This document shows, piece by piece, positions 4,582 to 6,617 of a stretch of 6,617 nt of DNA (position 1 is the stretch's first letter; every line of letters begins with the position of its first letter). Origin of the DNA: an uncultured Sphingomonadales bacterium (lineage in GTDB: Bacteria; Pseudomonadota; Alphaproteobacteria; Sphingomonadales; Sphingomonadaceae); the NCBI GenBank assembly GCA_903828025.1, contig CAIKKO010000461.1, positions 1-6,617 on the forward strand. The letters are read 5' to 3'. Both the position numbers and the translations under genes were made by a program. The notes beneath the pieces are model-generated. The model ran no database searches. It saw nothing but the letters and a program-made list of their open reading frames with translations, and was not told the origin of the DNA.

Positions 4582-5046
4582 TTACTTCGCCAGCGTCACC
4601 GGCTGGAACTGCCCCAGCCCGCACGAGCCGCGCGGGCCGCCGCCGCCGCCCGTCTCGATCACCGTGATGATATCGACGTTGCACAGCTGCGAGAGCGAGG
4701 TCTGGTAGGAAAACGCCTTTTCGAAGCCGAGCGAATTGCAGCGGTTGGGCAGCGTGTTGCGATACCACTTGGTGCCGCTGACCCGGAAATCAATCGTCCA
4801 GTCATCGCGCACTCGGCTTTCCTGAATCTGGGTGAGCGGAATGCAGCTGACCGGCGCACCGGCGGGCGTGGCGATAGGCACATCCTTGGCATGGCCGTCG
4901 TTCGAGGCGGAATTGTGGATGCCCATCGGCGCACAGGCGGCGAGCGCCACCAGCGCCGCTGCGCCTGCAGCCAGACGGCTGATAGTAAGACGGCTGATAG
5001 CAAGACGGCTGTGAACGAAACGGGGGGCAGAGTGCAGAGGCATCAT
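4582..5046 (-). CDS. DUF6491-like lipoprotein, function unknown
   Basis: This is a 154-residue predicted lipoprotein. The N-terminus has several arginines, then a hydrophobic run AAGAAALVALAAC; the lipobox L35-A-A-C38 would give a mature protein anchored through Cys38. The exported part has four further cysteines (68, 103, 122, 142) in the arrangement CIPLTQIQ...WYRNTL...RCNSLGF...LCNVD...SCGLGQF, which I recognise as DUF6491-like. No function is known. The cysteines could form two periplasmic disulphides. A glycine run (133-137) precedes Cys142. The signal peptide is unusually long (37 residues) because it contains the repeats SRLAI-SRLTI-SRLA, encoded by a 15-bp tandem repeat. The first ATG (5046) is chosen: AAGGA (minus strand of 5056-5060) is 9 nt upstream and the ATG overlaps the nth stop as ATGA. 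Confidence 0.85.
   Translation of the reverse strand: MMPLHSAPRFVHSRLAISRLTISRLAAGAAALVALAACAPMGIHNSASNDGHAKDVPIATPAGAPVSCIPLTQIQESRVRDDWTIDFRVSGTKWYRNTLPNRCNSLGFEKAFSYQTSLSQLCNVDIITVIETGGGGGPRGSCGLGQFQPVTLAK
4973..5011. repeat. 15-bp tandem repeat in the lipoprotein signal peptide
   Basis: AGACGGCTGATAGTA (4973-4987) and AGACGGCTGATAGCA (4988-5002) are 14/15 identical, followed by a partial third copy (5003-5011). On the coding (minus) strand they encode the five-residue unit S-R-L-A/T-I, so copy changes keep the frame and alter only signal-peptide length. Confidence 0.85.
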
Positions 5047-5735
5047 GGCTTGGCGTCCTTCCTTGCGGCCGCGACTTTGCGAGTCGCCGGTTTCGCCCCC
5101 TGCTCCAGAACTTTCGCCTTAAACCCGCAAAGGTCAACCACCGGGCAGCGCCAGCACTCCGGCGTGCGCGCCTTGCAGATGTAGCGTCCATGCAGGATCA
5201 TCCAGTGGTGCGAACCCACGCGGAACGGCTGCGGCACGCGCTTTTCGAGGCCCTTCTCCACCGCCAGCGGGGTCTTGCCCTTGGCGAGCCCGGTGCGGTT
5301 GCCGACGCGGAAGATGTGGGTATCGACCGCAAAAGTCTCCGCCCCGAACGCGCAATTGAGCACCACGTTCGCCGTCTTGCGCCCCACACCCGGCAGCGCG
5401 GTGAGCAAATCGCGGTCCGCCGGAACCTCTCCGCCATGCTCGCGCACGAGGATCTCGGCCATGGCCATCACGTTCCTGGCCTTGCTATTAAACAGCCCGA
5501 TGGTCTTGATGTGGTCCTTGAGGCCCTCTTCGCCCAGATCGAGCATGTCCTGCGGCGTCTTCACCCGGGCAAACAGCGCGCGGGTCGCCTTGTTCACGCC
5601 GACGTCGGTGGACTGGGCGGAGAGCGTGACCGCCACCAGCAGCTGATAGACATTGCCGAATTCCAGCTCAGTCTCGGGCGCGGGATTGGCCTCGGCCAGA
5701 CGGCGGAAGAACTCGAAAATCTGGGCGCGGTTCAA
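5043..5735 (-). CDS. nth: Endonuclease III (DNA glycosylase/AP lyase)
   Basis: Nth removes oxidised pyrimidines from DNA and cuts the abasic strand in base excision repair. The 230-residue protein has the helix-hairpin-helix LPGVGRKTANVVL with catalytic Lys120, the catalytic Asp138 in FAVDTHIFRVGNR, and the [4Fe-4S] cluster C187-x6-C194-x2-C197-x5-C203. These numbers equal those of E. coli Nth, which strongly supports the chosen start. That start is a TTG at 5735 with GAGGTG (minus strand of 5744-5749) 8 nt upstream, and it overlaps the dapB stop as TTGA. A basic, alanine-rich tail (about 213-230, RKVAAARKDAKP) extends beyond the E. coli protein. It is the middle gene of a coupled dapB-nth-lipoprotein group. 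Confidence 0.98.
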   Translation of the reverse strand: MNRAQIFEFFRRLAEANPAPETELEFGNVYQLLVAVTLSAQSTDVGVNKATRALFARVKTPQDMLDLGEEGLKDHIKTIGLFNSKARNVMAMAEILVREHGGEVPADRDLLTALPGVGRKTANVVLNCAFGAETFAVDTHIFRVGNRTGLAKGKTPLAVEKGLEKRVPQPFRVGSHHWMILHGRYICKARTPECWRCPVVDLCGFKAKVLEQGAKPATRKVAAARKDAKP

Positions 5736-6469
5736 AGCCCCAGCACCTCGGGCATCGTATACCGCCCCGGTGCCTTGCCAATCAGCCAGAGCCCCGCGCG
5801 CACCGCCCCGCGCGCAAAGATCGCGCGGTTTTCGGCGAGGTGGGATAGCGAAAGGCGCTCGTTGTCGGCGAGGAAATGGACGGTGTGATCGCCCGCCACG
5901 CTGCCGCCGCGCAAGGCCGCAAAGCCGATGGTGCCCGCCTCGCGCGCCCCGGTCACGCCGTCGCGCCCGCGCACCGCTGCTTCGGCCAGATGCACCTCGC
6001 GCCCCGCCGCTGCCGCTTCGCCCAGCAGCAGCGCGGTGCCGGAGGGCGCATCCAGTTTCATGCGGTGGTGCGTCTCGGTGATCTCGATATCCCAGTCCTC
6101 GCCCAGCCGCGCCGCCGCCTCGCGCACCAAGTGTGCCAGCAGCGTGACGCCGAGCGAGGTGTTGCCGGTCTGGAGCACGGGAATGCTGACCGCCGCCGCA
6201 TCGACCAGCCAGTGGTGGCGCTCGGCCAGCCCGGTGGTGCCGACCACAATCGGCGTGCCGGCATGGATCGCGGCATCGAGATTGAACTCCAGCGCCGCCG
6301 GGGCCGAGAAATCGACCAGCACATCGCTCGCCTGTGCCAGTGCCAGCGCATCGCCACCCTGGTCGATTCCACCGGAAACCGCATGACCCGCCGCCGCAAT
6401 CGCCTCCGTCAGCGCCTGCCCCATGCGCCCTGCGCTGCCGATAATGCCCACTCTAGCCCCAACGGTCAT
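5732..6469 (-). CDS. dapB: 4-hydroxy-tetrahydrodipicolinate reductase
   Basis: DapB reduces 4-hydroxy-tetrahydrodipicolinate with NAD(P)H on the diaminopimelate/lysine route, supplying both lysine and peptidoglycan. The 245-residue protein begins with the dinucleotide-binding GIIGSAGRMG (8-17), has VGTTG (76-80) and GNTSLGV (102-108), and carries the DapB signature ITETHHRMKLDAPSGTAL (130-147) with His134/His135 and Lys138. It is shorter than the E. coli enzyme (273), mainly because residues between the first beta strands and SDVLVDFSAP are missing; I believe this short form is usual in related alphaproteobacteria. The ATG at 6469 has GAGG (minus strand of 6479-6482) 9 nt upstream. It is first in a minus-strand operon, overlaps nth by 4 nt, and is divergent from cobB with a gap of under 40 bp. 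Confidence 0.98.
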   Translation of the reverse strand: MTVGARVGIIGSAGRMGQALTEAIAAAGHAVSGGIDQGGDALALAQASDVLVDFSAPAALEFNLDAAIHAGTPIVVGTTGLAERHHWLVDAAAVSIPVLQTGNTSLGVTLLAHLVREAAARLGEDWDIEITETHHRMKLDAPSGTALLLGEAAAAGREVHLAEAAVRGRDGVTGAREAGTIGFAALRGGSVAGDHTVHFLADNERLSLSHLAENRAIFARGAVRAGLWLIGKAPGRYTMPEVLGL

Positions 6470-6507
6470 GCTTGCTCACCTCGTGTCTGGCGTGCTTCAT
6501 GGCCGCG

Positions 6508-6617
6508 ATGCAGACCATTCGCAACATCGTCATCCTGACCGGGGCCGGGGTTTCCGCCGAAAGCGGGATCGACACCTTCCGCTCGGCCGGGGGCCTGTGG
6601 GAACAGCACCGCGTGGA
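6508..6617 (+). CDS. cobB: NAD-dependent protein deacylase (Sir2/CobB), 5' end only
   Basis: The window ends inside this gene; only 36 full codons are visible. The peptide MQTIRNIVILTGAGVSAESG, continuing IDTFRSAGGLWEQHRV, is the typical N-terminus of class III bacterial sirtuins, with the NAD-binding GAGxSAESGIxTFR motif. These enzymes remove acetyl or other acyl groups from lysines using NAD. ATG 6508 gives an N-terminal length close to the short form of E. coli CobB. An in-frame ATG at 6499 would add MAA. Neither has a clear Shine-Dalgarno, so the start is uncertain. The catalytic histidine and zinc cysteines lie beyond the window. It is divergent from dapB, so any promoters must lie partly within the coding ends. 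Confidence 0.9.
   Translation, partial: MQTIRNIVILTGAGVSAESGIDTFRSAGGLWEQHRV

Noticed and set aside
5190..5888. A 232-codon plus-strand open frame opposite nth and dapB.
   Set aside because: It lies antisense to two certain genes, has no recognisable domain and has the His/Arg-rich composition typical of shadow frames.

Overview
The window looks like an ordinary chromosomal stretch of a high-GC alphaproteobacterium, most likely a sphingomonad and probably close to Erythrobacter/Porphyrobacter. This rests on the character of the proteins, the dapB-nth pairing, and the GC-rich palindromic repeats between genes. It is an inference from reading, not from a search. No gap between genes exceeds 220 bases. 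I see no tRNA, rRNA, phage, transposase, CRISPR or defence genes.

Layout, left to right. (1) The 3' part of ubiG (+), whose visible N-terminal residues are encoded by a GC-rich palindromic element, then a 61-residue Myb/SANT-like HTH protein (+). (2) A 78-bp double-hairpin repeat between convergent genes. (3) A minus-strand operon, read right to left: a 103-residue ABM-fold monooxygenase-like protein, an ArsC/YffB-type thiol reductase (ATGA overlap), and a hotdog-fold acyl-CoA thioesterase. (4) Divergent from it, aroC (+), with a 12-bp palindrome in the 60-bp gap. (5) A second 78-bp double-hairpin repeat preceded by two partial copies at an exact 22-bp period, then a DAACS-family symporter (+). 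(6) A minus-strand operon dapB - nth - DUF6491-like lipoprotein, with 4-nt start/stop overlaps at both junctions. (7) The first codons of a Sir2/CobB deacylase (+), divergent from dapB and cut off by the window end.

The complete enzymes are housekeeping functions: chorismate synthesis, lysine/diaminopimelate synthesis, base excision repair, and uptake of dicarboxylates or acidic amino acids. Ubiquinone synthesis is represented by a partial gene. I found no evidence of a new multi-gene system. The features most worth a second look are at the DNA-element scale: the palindrome read in frame inside ubiG; the two 78-bp elements whose sequence differences are compensatory in every stem; the 22-bp phased partial copies; and a 15-bp tandem repeat that lengthens a lipoprotein signal peptide.
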